Positions 25,153 to 33,507 of a stretch of 64,000 nt of DNA are shown here, in pieces. Source of the DNA: Dyadobacter sp. SG02. Its GTDB lineage: Bacteria; Bacteroidota; Bacteroidia; Cytophagales; Spirosomataceae. Made by a program: the position numbers and the translations under genes. The notes under the pieces were generated by a model. It did no database searches and was not told the DNA's origin. It saw only the letters and a list, made by a program, of their open reading frames with translations. Position 1 is the first letter of the stretch; each line of letters starts with the position of its first letter. The stretch covers positions 186,001 to 250,000 of the forward strand of contig NZ_FNYL01000005.1 of assembly GCF_900109045.1 (NCBI RefSeq), read 5' to 3'.

Positions 25153-27714
25153 ATGAAAATGCTAAGAATTCTCCTCATTGTTTCCATCCTCGCCAGCTCA
25201 CTCCTGTCACCGGCATTTGCCCAGTTTCCCGCAGCAGGAAGCAGCCAACCGAAAGCCCTGCCGGGTACCGCCGGCGACCAAAGCCCGAAGGGATCAGCCA
25301 AGATAAGCGGTTCCGTTGTAGATTCAGCATCTTCGAAAGCCATTGAATTTGTGAGTGTTGCATTGTACGACAAGGTCAACAACAAGGCTGTGGACGGAAC
25401 GGTAGCCGATGAAAAAGGGAAGTTCGCATTAACCAAACTTGCCGCCGGCGACTATAAAGTACTTATTTCCTTCATTGGTTATGCCAATAAAACGATCGAC
25501 AACATCAAGCTCGGCAAAGGCCAGGATGTGGATCTCGGTACGATCAGCCTCGGCTCTAATACCAAAACCCTCAACGAAGTGACCGTAACCGGCCAGGCCG
25601 CATTGATCGAAGAAAAGGTGGACAGGCTGGTGTATAATGCGGAAAAGGACATTACCGCGAAAGGCGGCGACGCTACCGATATATTGCGCAAGGTACCATT
25701 GCTTACCGTCGACCTCGACGGCAACGTATCACTCCGCGGCAGCCAGAATATCCGCGTTTTGATCAATAACAAGCCCAGTACCATCATCGCCAACAGCGTG
25801 GCCGACGCATTGAAGCAAATCCCGGCCGATCAGATCAAGTCGGTGGAAGTGATTACCAGTCCTTCGGCGAAATACGACGCGGAAGGCTCGGGCGGTATTA
25901 TCAATATTATTACCAAAAAGAACTCGCTCCAAGGCCTTAACCTGAACATCGATGCAGGTGTCGGCAACCGCGGCTCGATGCTCGCATTGAACGGCGGTTA
26001 CCGCAAAGGCAAAGCCGGTTTTACGATCGGCGGGTTCGGACGCGGCATGTATAACACGGTTACCAAAACCACATTGGAACAAACCAGTACCGTAGAAGGC
26101 ATTACCACCACCACGCAGCAGACAGGCGATGGTTCAAGCCACGGTTTGTTCGGAAACTATAACCTTGGCTTCGACTACGACATTGCCAAAAATCAGAGCC
26201 TCACGGCCGGTGTGAAATATGGTGTGCGAAACTTCTCCAACCAGCAGGATCTGGCGACACGCCTGATGAAAACCGGTACTACGGATGCCACTTCTGCACG
26301 CAACGTGGCGGCCGACAACCTTTCAGGAACCGTGGACGTGAACGTCGATTACCTGCATACATTCAAACCGCAGCAGGAATGGAGCGTGTCGACCCTGTAC
26401 AGCCGCAACGACCTGACCAACGATTTCGACGCCGATATTTTCGAGGAAAAACAACTGACTTCGCGCCAGCGTAACCTCAACAAGAGCATTAACCAGGAAT
26501 TCACGTTTCAATCGGATTACCAGACACCTATCAAGAAAAACCAAATGCTGGAGTTCGGTGGAAAAGGCATTTTCCGGGAGGTTACAAGTAAATACAGCTT
26601 CCTGATCGCCGAACCAACCGGAGATTACCGCCCCGAAACGGACCAGCCGGCCGGTGACCTGACTTACCATCAGAATATCGCGGCAGCCTACTCTTCCTAT
26701 ACCTATACCACTAAAAAACGGTATACGATCAAAGGAGGTTTGCGGTACGAACACACGTTCATCGACGCGAGTACCAACGAAGGCGTTGTGGGTGTCGGTA
26801 ACTACGGTGTGCTGGTACCGAGCGTGAACGCTTCGAAGACATTCAAAGGAACAACGGTGAAACTGGGCTACAACCGCCGTATCCAACGTCCGGGCTTGCA
26901 ACAACTCAACCCGAACTTCAACTCGGCCAACCCACAGAACATCACCATCGGTAACCCCGAACTCCGCCCTGAACTGACCAACAACTACGAGCTGGGCCTG
27001 AGCAAGAATATCAAGAAAACGTACGTGAATGCGACATTCTTCGGCCGTTTCACCAACAATGCGATCTCGCAGGTACGCCAGCCCTCGGATACCCTCGCGG
27101 GAGCGATCGTGACCACCTATGAGAACATCGGTAAGCAGCACGCATTTGGCGCCAACATTTTCGCCAATATCGCTGCCACTTCCAAAATCAACTTCGGGGT
27201 TTTCGCGAACGTGTTTTATACCCAGCTTACCGGCCAGACAATCGGCCAGAATGGTCTTTCGCAGGAAATCGATAACGACGGCGTGAACGTGAGCGGCGGT
27301 ATTTTTTCCCAGGCAACCTTCGGAAATGGCTGGGGCGCGCAGGCTTTCGGGTTTATGCAGGGCCAGCAGATCCAGTTGCAGGGCAAGCAGGGCGGCTTCG
27401 GCTTTTACACGATCGGCGTGAAGAAGGAATTTGCCAACAAAAAGGCCAGCCTTGGCCTCGCCGCTGAAAACTTCCTGAGCAAAAGGTTTAAAATGCATAC
27501 CGAATTGACTTCCTTGCAGTTCAACCAGGTAAATGACGTATATCTTTACAATCGCGGCTTCCGCCTCACATTTACCTACAAAATCGGTAAAATGACAATG
27601 GAACAGCCGAAAAGAAAGGCCAAATCGGTGAACAACGACGACGTGAAAAGCGATGGCGGCGGACAACAAGGAGGTGGTGGCGGCCAGGGCGGCGGCGGAA
27701 ACACGCCCCGCTAG
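25153..27714 (+). CDS. Outer-membrane beta-barrel protein, TonB-receptor-like, with Gly-rich tail
   Basis: An 853-residue outer-membrane protein; ATG at 25153 begins a signal peptide (MKMLRILLIVSILASSLLSP). Then a carboxypeptidase-regulatory-like domain (about 45-130), a plug-like domain (DILRKVPLLTVDLDGNVSLR, then SAKYDAEGSGGIINIITKK) and a large barrel of the outer-membrane beta-barrel family 3 type. It has no TonB box I can see. Unusually, after the last strand (FRLTFTYKIGK) come about 35 extra residues, a charged segment and a Gly/Gln-rich tail (GGGQQGGGGGQGGGGNTPR), so the barrel does not end in an aromatic residue. The LolA-like gene follows at 74 bases and may be co-transcribed. Confidence 0.9.
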   Translation: MKMLRILLIVSILASSLLSPAFAQFPAAGSSQPKALPGTAGDQSPKGSAKISGSVVDSASSKAIEFVSVALYDKVNNKAVDGTVADEKGKFALTKLAAGDYKVLISFIGYANKTIDNIKLGKGQDVDLGTISLGSNTKTLNEVTVTGQAALIEEKVDRLVYNAEKDITAKGGDATDILRKVPLLTVDLDGNVSLRGSQNIRVLINNKPSTIIANSVADALKQIPADQIKSVEVITSPSAKYDAEGSGGIINIITKKNSLQGLNLNIDAGVGNRGSMLALNGGYRKGKAGFTIGGFGRGMYNTVTKTTLEQTSTVEGITTTTQQTGDGSSHGLFGNYNLGFDYDIAKNQSLTAGVKYGVRNFSNQQDLATRLMKTGTTDATSARNVAADNLSGTVDVNVDYLHTFKPQQEWSVSTLYSRNDLTNDFDADIFEEKQLTSRQRNLNKSINQEFTFQSDYQTPIKKNQMLEFGGKGIFREVTSKYSFLIAEPTGDYRPETDQPAGDLTYHQNIAAAYSSYTYTTKKRYTIKGGLRYEHTFIDASTNEGVVGVGNYGVLVPSVNASKTFKGTTVKLGYNRRIQRPGLQQLNPNFNSANPQNITIGNPELRPELTNNYELGLSKNIKKTYVNATFFGRFTNNAISQVRQPSDTLAGAIVTTYENIGKQHAFGANIFANIAATSKINFGVFANVFYTQLTGQTIGQNGLSQEIDNDGVNVSGGIFSQATFGNGWGAQAFGFMQGQQIQLQGKQGGFGFYTIGVKKEFANKKASLGLAAENFLSKRFKMHTELTSLQFNQVNDVYLYNRGFRLTFTYKIGKMTMEQPKRKAKSVNNDDVKSDGGGQQGGGGGQGGGGNTPR

Positions 27715-27788
27715 ACGTAACTTTCCTCATGCAGCGATAGATCGAAAAACTTACACAAGCCTGTTTAAACTCAAATTCAAACTCCGGT

Positions 27789-28505
27789 ATGAAAACAAAC
27801 AAACTAATCTGGACAATGGCGGTGGCGCTCGTCTCCGCTGCCTCTTACGCGCAGACTGTGGATGAAATCGTAGATAAACACGTGGCCGCCCTCGGCGGGC
27901 TCGACAAGATCAAGGCCATCAACACGGTGGTCACCGATCGTTCGCTGGCCGTACAAGGCATGGAAATACCGAATAAAACGACGCTCGTCGTAGGCAAATC
28001 CGTTCGCAACGAATCGACTGTGATGGGCAATACGATGGTGCAGGTCGTGGATAACGGCCAGGGCTGGATGATCCGCCCGACCATGATGGGCGGTACCGGC
28101 GAGCCGGAGGACATGCCCGCCGACCAATTGAAACAACAACTGAGCTCGCTTGACCCATTCGGGGGGCTCGTGAGTTATAAAGAAAAAGGCAATAAAGTAG
28201 AACTCGTAGGGAAAGAACAGGTCGATAAAAAGGATGTTTTCCACCTGAAACTCACCACGAGCGATGGCCAGGTGATCGACGAGTTCGTCGATGCAGCCAC
28301 CTATCTCGTCACGAAGGTGAAAGTATCGATGAATGGCAATGAAGGCGAAATCGACCTTTCCGACTACAAGGAAGTAGACGGTGTGAAATTTGCCAATACA
28401 ATGGAAATCAGCAACGCGCAAATGGGCACGATGTCGTTCATTACGAACAAGATAACGGTAAACACACCGGTAGATCCGGCGATATTCAAGAAGCCGACGA
28501 AGTAG
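27789..28505 (+). CDS. LolA-like periplasmic lipid-binding-fold protein
   Basis: A 238-residue secreted protein: signal peptide (MKTNKLIWTMAVALVSAASY, cleavage after AQ), then a LolA/LppX-like fold (EIVDKHVAALGGLDKIKAIN, EGWMIRPTMMGG-like central part, GEIDLSDYKEVDGVKFA). The repeated pattern of substituting residues at each sheet resembles LolA-type carriers. It is not the essential LolA, which is shorter and has a different C-terminus. It probably binds a lipid or hydrophobic ligand linked to the outer-membrane protein encoded upstream. Confidence 0.75.
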   Translation: MKTNKLIWTMAVALVSAASYAQTVDEIVDKHVAALGGLDKIKAINTVVTDRSLAVQGMEIPNKTTLVVGKSVRNESTVMGNTMVQVVDNGQGWMIRPTMMGGTGEPEDMPADQLKQQLSSLDPFGGLVSYKEKGNKVELVGKEQVDKKDVFHLKLTTSDGQVIDEFVDAATYLVTKVKVSMNGNEGEIDLSDYKEVDGVKFANTMEISNAQMGTMSFITNKITVNTPVDPAIFKKPTK

Positions 28506-28553
28506 CGCCTGCGGCGCTGACCGTGGTCAACTTCCCGATCCGCACCATACCCG

Positions 28554-28587
28554 ATAGCGCTGCTCACCTGAACAGCGCTATTTTTTT
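28554..28587 (+). terminator. Terminator after the LolA-like gene
   Basis: 9-bp stem ATAGCGCTG (28554-28562) / CAGCGCTAT (28573-28581) with a T-run (ATTTTTTT) on the plus strand. The 3' arm lies inside the last codons of the convergent response-regulator gene, so the terminator is partly coding for that gene. Confidence 0.82.
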
Positions 28588-29196
28588 GGACAATTCGATC
28601 GGGTCTTTTACTTCCATTTTGTCGTAAATGCGCCGCTTGTAAGTGCTGATCGTGTTTTCTTTAAGGTTCATGATCGCGGCGATCTCCTTCGTCCATTTCC
28701 CTTCCGTCATGAGTTGCATTACGCGGCGCTCGCGGGGCGAGAGCGTGACGATCGGGTTACTGCCTGTGGTGCGGCCGCTGACGTCGGTAAAGCTGGACAG
28801 AAAGATCTGCTGAACGTCGTAACTCACATAACGGCCGTGGTCGAGGATGGCCTGCACGGCAACGAGGAACTCGTCCTGCGGCGCCTGTTTGGAAATGAAA
28901 CCATCCGCGCCCGCTTGGAGGTACGGCAGTGCATATACCTTCTCATCGAATGCTGAATGGATCAGGATCGGAAGACCGGCCTGCTTTTCGCGCATCATTT
29001 TCATCATCCTTACGTTCTCGCCGCCCGGAATGTCGATATCCAGTACGGCCAGGTCGAAACGCTCGTTTTCCAGGATTGCCAGGGCTCCCTGGAAGGATTC
29101 GGCATGACTTACAACGGCCCGGGGATAAAATTCGGCAAATACCATTTTAAGCCCCAGCAGGATGAGCGGGTGGTCCTCAATACATAGAAATTTCAT
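28564..29196 (-). CDS. Orphan NarL-type response regulator (1 of 3 paralogues)
   Basis: A 210-residue regulator starting at the ATG at 29196. Receiver: CIEDHP acidic pair, phospho-acceptor in AVLDIDIPGG, K in GFISKQAPQ. Output: LuxR-type helix-turn-helix (SPRERRVMQLMTEGKWTKEI, STYKRRIYDKMEV). It has no kinase neighbour. The next two genes encode close relatives, and the first is in the same direction (131-base gap). Confidence 0.92.
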   Translation of the reverse strand: MKFLCIEDHPLILLGLKMVFAEFYPRAVVSHAESFQGALAILENERFDLAVLDIDIPGGENVRMMKMMREKQAGLPILIHSAFDEKVYALPYLQAGADGFISKQAPQDEFLVAVQAILDHGRYVSYDVQQIFLSSFTDVSGRTTGSNPIVTLSPRERRVMQLMTEGKWTKEIAAIMNLKENTISTYKRRIYDKMEVKDPIELSKKIALFR

Positions 29197-29327
29197 AGAA
29201 GTGCTAACCGATATAGACAGGGTTTGATATTATTTCATACAATATTAGGAATATTATCAGAAAGGAGATTCTTACCGTTTTGTAGAAATATATCGATATT
29301 CCGACGGCAGCGCTTTTGCAAAACCGC

Positions 29328-29957
29328 TTAGCTCAGCATCGTCACCTTCTCGATCAGCTTAATCAGGCTATTTACCTGCATCTTTTTAAGTATGCGCATC
29401 TTGTGCGTTCCGACGGTGGTCTTGTTGATATTGAGAATGGTCGCGATCTCTCCCGTCGATTTACCGGCTATCAGGTGGTTCATTACCTGGCGCTCCCTTT
29501 CCGATATACTCATGAGTGGATTCACGTACCGCAGCGACCGGCTGATCTGGCTTTCCTGGATGATCTGCTGCTGCAACGCTGTGCTGGCATACTTACCCAT
29601 CACCATCATGGCGCGGATCGCCTCGTCGAACTGCGCCGACGAGGCCAGTTTGGACAAAAAGCCGTCGGCACCCGCCTTCATATAGGGCAAACCATAAATG
29701 CCTTCTTCGAGGTCGGTGATGACCAGGATGGCCGTCCCGGGATACAATGCTTTCATGCGTTCCACCGCCCCCGCCCCGGCTTTGCCTTTGATGTCGATGT
29801 CCAGAATGACCAGTTCGTAAATATTGCGGCTCGCGAGGTCATAAGCCCTCTCGACTGACGAAGCGTTGTCCACCGTCGTGACGGGATTGATCTCGCCGAT
29901 CTTCTGCTTTAATCCCAGCACGGTTAGCGGTTCGTCCTCGATAATGAGTATATTCAT
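29328..29957 (-). CDS. Orphan NarL-type response regulator (2 of 3 paralogues)
   Basis: A 209-residue regulator; ATG at 29957 (MNILIIEDEPLTVLGL), the longer frame is rejected. Receiver: acidic pair in IIEDEP, phospho-acceptor in VILDIDIKG, K in FLSKLASSAQ. LuxR-type helix-turn-helix at the end (SERERQVMNHLIAGKSTGEI, GTHKMRILKKMQV). No sensor is nearby. The 470-base gap to the next, divergent regulator is a shared regulatory region. Confidence 0.92.
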   Translation of the reverse strand: MNILIIEDEPLTVLGLKQKIGEINPVTTVDNASSVERAYDLASRNIYELVILDIDIKGKAGAGAVERMKALYPGTAILVITDLEEGIYGLPYMKAGADGFLSKLASSAQFDEAIRAMMVMGKYASTALQQQIIQESQISRSLRYVNPLMSISERERQVMNHLIAGKSTGEIATILNINKTTVGTHKMRILKKMQVNSLIKLIEKVTMLS

Positions 29958-30429
29958 AAAATGGCTGATTGGCGGACAGCAGCAGGGCAATCCGCGCCCT
30001 GTCACAACTGTCATAACTCTGCTTATTTCGAATATGGAAGTAGTTCGAAATTCAAAGATGTAAATTTAAGAATAAATATTACACATTTGTCGCTACATGT
30101 AAATGTAGAAATTTCTCTAACATATCTCAAACAAACTCTATTCAAATCTTCTGTCCGCGAGAATGCCGATGAACCACAGGGCGTTAAACTGCGCCCAAAA
30201 TGGCCTGAAAACCCCTTTCCCGTGCTTCTTACAGAAGAAATTTTGCACCGACAGATAAAACTTTTTTTGCCGAAGCGGTTAATTAACTGTAAACTTGTAC
30301 AGACCGCTGAATAAGTTTTACATTAAATAATAGGAGTTTTACTCAATATTTACTGCATTTATTTGATAGCCATTGAATGACAAAAGGTTATATACGGTCG
30401 GAAACTGAATACAAGTCCTCCTTAAAAAA
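29958..30429. other. Divergent regulatory region, no gene seen
   Basis: 472 bases between two divergent regulator genes; AT-rich from about 30040 to 30130 and from 30290 to 30430. I find no RNA gene or repeat I can support. It must hold promoters for both. Confidence 0.5.
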
Positions 30430-31077
30430 ATGAAAAAAATCTTACTGGTTGAAGACCATGCGATTGTCAGGCTCGCCACCCGGTTCTTGATTCTTGATTT
30501 GCTGAACCCGGTGGTCGTTCATGAAGCTGGCTCTTTCAGTGAGACGCTCGCCCAACTGACCAATAACCAGATCGACCTGGTTGTGCTCGATATCAATATT
30601 CCCGACGGCGAAGGTTTCAACATGATCCCGAAAATCCGGGAAATACAGCCCAAAGTTTTGATCATGATCTTTTCGAGCCTCGAAGAAGAGATTTACGCAC
30701 TACATTATATCAAAGCGGGCGCGAACGGCTTCCTCTCGAAAAATGCTTCCCAGGAGGAGATCAAAAAAGCAATATTGTCCATGCTGGAAGTCGGCAACTA
30801 CATCAGCACGGCCGTTCAGCAGCAACTACTCCGCAATACCCTCGAAAACAAACCCAACGGCGAAAACCCGCTAGAACATCTGTCGCAGCGGGAACTGGAA
30901 GTAATGGACATGCTGATCGAAGGTTATTGGACAAAGGAAATCGCGATCAAGCTCAACCTCACCGAAAGCTCGGTAAGCACCTACAAGGCGCGCATTTTCG
31001 AAAAACTGAAAGTATCGACGCTGATCGAAATGTTCAAGAAAGTCCAGTTCTACAAAAGTCAAAATCCTGGCATTTAA
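30430..31077 (+). CDS. Orphan NarL-type response regulator (3 of 3 paralogues)
   Basis: A 215-residue regulator. Receiver: LLVEDHA, phospho-acceptor in LVVLDINIPDG, K in FLSKNASQEE. LuxR-type helix-turn-helix (SQRELEVMDMLIEGYWTKEI, STYKARIFEKLKV). It is more similar to the other two in this cluster than to the one at 18723, in the receiver layout, the linker length and the helix-turn-helix sequence. No kinase is adjacent. It is followed by the BlaI-like gene, 86 bases on. Confidence 0.92.
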   Translation: MKKILLVEDHAIVRLATRFLILDLLNPVVVHEAGSFSETLAQLTNNQIDLVVLDINIPDGEGFNMIPKIREIQPKVLIMIFSSLEEEIYALHYIKAGANGFLSKNASQEEIKKAILSMLEVGNYISTAVQQQLLRNTLENKPNGENPLEHLSQRELEVMDMLIEGYWTKEIAIKLNLTESSVSTYKARIFEKLKVSTLIEMFKKVQFYKSQNPGI

Positions 31078-31125
31078 TGGGTTATCAAGTTTCAATTAAT
31101 TTTTTAGTTGAAATATTTGACATAA

Positions 31126-31161
31126 CTACGAAAGATTCGTAGACTTACGAAAAAATCGTAG
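31126..31161. promoter_or_regulatory. Tandem BlaI-type operators
   Basis: Two dyads of the same half-site: CTACGAA-AGA-TTCGTAG (31126-31142) and TACGA-AAAAA-TCGTA (31146-31160), centres 19 bases apart, immediately upstream of the BlaI-like start at 31164. This is the arrangement expected for autorepression by a dimeric BlaI/MecI protein. Confidence 0.85.
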
Positions 31162-31163
31162 CT

Positions 31164-31523
31164 ATGGAAAAATTGACCATTCAGGAGCAGGACGCCATGC
31201 TGGCCATCTGGAAAACCGGCGAAGGAAGCGTAAAATCATTCATGGAGGCCATGGCGCCTCCCGTCCCACCCTATACGACAGTCGCTTCGACTATCAAAAA
31301 CCTCGAAAAGAAAGGGTACCTAAGCAGCCGGATGATCGGCAACGCCTATTTGTATGCGCCGGCCATCAGCGAGGAGGCTTACAAGCAAAAGTTCATGGGA
31401 AGTGTGGTGAAGGATTATTTCGAAAATTCCTACAAGGAGCTCGTGAGCTTTTTCGCGCAGAAGAACAAGATTTCAGCCGACGATCTGAGGGAGATCATCG
31501 GCCTGATCGAAGGAAAGAAGTAA
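31164..31523 (+). CDS. BlaI/MecI/CopY family transcriptional repressor
   Basis: A 119-residue winged-helix repressor: EQDAMLAIWKTGEGSVKSFM, then PYTTVASTIKNLEKKGYLSS, the classic recognition-helix region of the family, and a C-terminal dimerisation part. The two dyads just upstream are its probable operator, so it likely represses itself and the M56 gene 21 bases downstream. The signal is unlikely to be a beta-lactam by default, since most Bacteroidota copies are of unknown function. Confidence 0.93.
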   Translation: MEKLTIQEQDAMLAIWKTGEGSVKSFMEAMAPPVPPYTTVASTIKNLEKKGYLSSRMIGNAYLYAPAISEEAYKQKFMGSVVKDYFENSYKELVSFFAQKNKISADDLREIIGLIEGKK

Positions 31524-31544
31524 TTCATCCAAACTATTCCAGCT

Positions 31545-33494
31545 ATGTCGGCATTCCCGGATTACCTGCTCAAACTGTCGGTCAGCCTCGGCGTGATCGC
31601 CCTTTTTTACCACCTGGTACTGCGTAAGCTAACATTTCACGACAGCAACCGGCATTTCCTGCGGTTTTACTCGATGCTTTGCTTCCTGATACCGCTCATC
31701 AACATCAATCATTATATCGCTCCCGAGCCCACGCCCGCACGTACGTTCGTACAAAGCGTGCCTGCCATTACCCGCATCGCCGCGCCTGAATATCCGGGCT
31801 TCCCTCCGGGTTTTCCGGGCAAGCCAACGGAAGCTTCCGAACCATGGATACCAACCTTTGCCGAATGGATTTTCTACCTCTGGCTCGCGGGCGCGGCGCT
31901 CATGACATTGCGCTTGCTTGGACACGTCCGCTCGTATTTGCGCATACGTTCGCAATCGCGCCTTGTTTCGCATGACGACGGCGTTAAAATCTTCCATTTC
32001 GACCTCGAAATGAGCCCCTTCTCATTCGGCAAGGCTATATTTTACAACCCCCACCTGCATAAGCCCGACGAGTTGCAGGATATGATCCTGCATGAATACA
32101 TTCACGTGCAGCAGTGGCATACATTGGATGTGATCTGGTCGGAGATATTGTGCATTATCAACTGGTTTAACCCTTTCGCCTGGCTCATCCGCAGCGCCAT
32201 CCGCCAGAACCTGGAATACATTGCCGATCAGAAAGTATTGGAAAACCACCCGGACACAAAAGCCTATCAGTATTTGCTCCTGAAAGCGGCCGTCGGCCCC
32301 GAGTTTTCGCTGGTGAATCAGTTTGGTTATCACTCTTTAAAACAAAGATTTGTGATGATGAACAAAAATGCGAGTCCGCGGGTATTGCTGGCGTGTTTCC
32401 TGTTCATTCTGCCGCTGCTGACCGTGACACTGGCGGCATTCCGGTGGGACGTGCCGGGAAAGGGAAAAAAGGTGATCAATTTCTATCGTACGCCGGTGGA
32501 GGTAAGTAAAAGGAAACCGAAGAATCTCCTGCATATGGCCGGGCTCCTGCTCGACGAAACCGGGAAGCCTATTGCGGGTTTGCCACTGGAAGTCAAACAC
32601 GACGACATTTACATCAAAACTATCAAAACAGACAAGGACGGTTTTTACTTTGCTGAATTGCCTGTCAAGCCCGAAAAAGGCATTACCCACAGGTATTCCA
32701 TCGGATTTGAGGACCCTGAGCATTTCCTGAGTTTCCACACCGGCGAGGAATATCACGGCGGATTCGACTTTGGAGAAAGCTTCATGTATTATTTTATTCG
32801 TAAGCGGGCAATCCCGGAATTGCTAAACCACTCGTACTCAATCGATTCAAAGTCTTTTTACGACAGATACGATCCGTCGGAAACCCGGGAAGAGCTCAAA
32901 GCCTATCTGTTCGCAAATCTCGCACCGCATCAAAAGGAAATGGATCTGAGGGTGAGTTATATCAATACGCATCGATGGTCAAAAGATGTAATCACTTTGT
33001 ACAAAGGCGGGTATTTCGACCGGAAAAAACAGCTGGTAGGCTATGAAGGCGAGTTGACGCTCTTTCTCGACGGCAAGCGAGCAACGCCGCGCGAAATCAA
33101 CGAAGCATTCAAAAACTATCCGTATTTCCTTAACGAAAGTCAGGAAAAGAGGAACTGGGGACCGGGCAACTTCTGTACCGAAATAACTTACCTCACCTTC
33201 CCAATTTACCGCGACGCGCCACCAGCCGCATTAATAAAAGGTAATGTGCAGATGATCGATGCAAAATCCTTTGACCCGGCCCGCTTGAAAAACGAGCCCT
33301 ACCTACTCGATGGCTTCCGGCAGGTTTACGGCGCCAGCAGCAACCTGATCCCCGAAAAGCAGGAAGTCAAAAGGGTAATGCTCCTCAAAGGCCAGCTCGC
33401 TAGATATTACGATCCTTCGCTTAGAGAAATCTGGTGGATCGAGACCCGGCCGGTCAATGAAGTTTTCGAACGGCCGGATTTCGCTGCCAAATAA
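31545..33494 (+). CDS. BlaR1-like M56 family membrane metalloprotease sensor
   Basis: A 649-residue protein with four membrane helices (about 8-25, 40-58, 106-124, 278-299). The zinc-protease motif HEYIH is at 183-187, with a third ligand likely in NLEYIAD (E224). M56 proteins cleave the BlaI repressor after a signal. Instead of a penicillin-binding sensor domain, the extracellular part after the last helix begins with a carboxypeptidase-regulatory-like module (MAGLLLDETGKPIAGLPLEV, DKDGFYFAELPV) followed by about 250 residues I do not recognise. So the signal is probably not a beta-lactam. Confidence 0.92.
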   Translation: MSAFPDYLLKLSVSLGVIALFYHLVLRKLTFHDSNRHFLRFYSMLCFLIPLININHYIAPEPTPARTFVQSVPAITRIAAPEYPGFPPGFPGKPTEASEPWIPTFAEWIFYLWLAGAALMTLRLLGHVRSYLRIRSQSRLVSHDDGVKIFHFDLEMSPFSFGKAIFYNPHLHKPDELQDMILHEYIHVQQWHTLDVIWSEILCIINWFNPFAWLIRSAIRQNLEYIADQKVLENHPDTKAYQYLLLKAAVGPEFSLVNQFGYHSLKQRFVMMNKNASPRVLLACFLFILPLLTVTLAAFRWDVPGKGKKVINFYRTPVEVSKRKPKNLLHMAGLLLDETGKPIAGLPLEVKHDDIYIKTIKTDKDGFYFAELPVKPEKGITHRYSIGFEDPEHFLSFHTGEEYHGGFDFGESFMYYFIRKRAIPELLNHSYSIDSKSFYDRYDPSETREELKAYLFANLAPHQKEMDLRVSYINTHRWSKDVITLYKGGYFDRKKQLVGYEGELTLFLDGKRATPREINEAFKNYPYFLNESQEKRNWGPGNFCTEITYLTFPIYRDAPPAALIKGNVQMIDAKSFDPARLKNEPYLLDGFRQVYGASSNLIPEKQEVKRVMLLKGQLARYYDPSLREIWWIETRPVNEVFERPDFAAK

Positions 33495-33507
33495 CAATGC
33501 CTGCTGA

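Noticed and set aside
26323..27669. 448-codon minus-strand frame opposite the outer-membrane barrel gene
   Set aside because: Antisense shadow of a high-GC, codon-biased gene; rich in His/Arg/Val with no recognisable domain.
30140..30200. Short GGGCG/CGCCC hairpin in the divergent regulator gap
   Set aside because: Five-base stem with an 8-base loop and no T-run; too weak to call a terminator or RNA.
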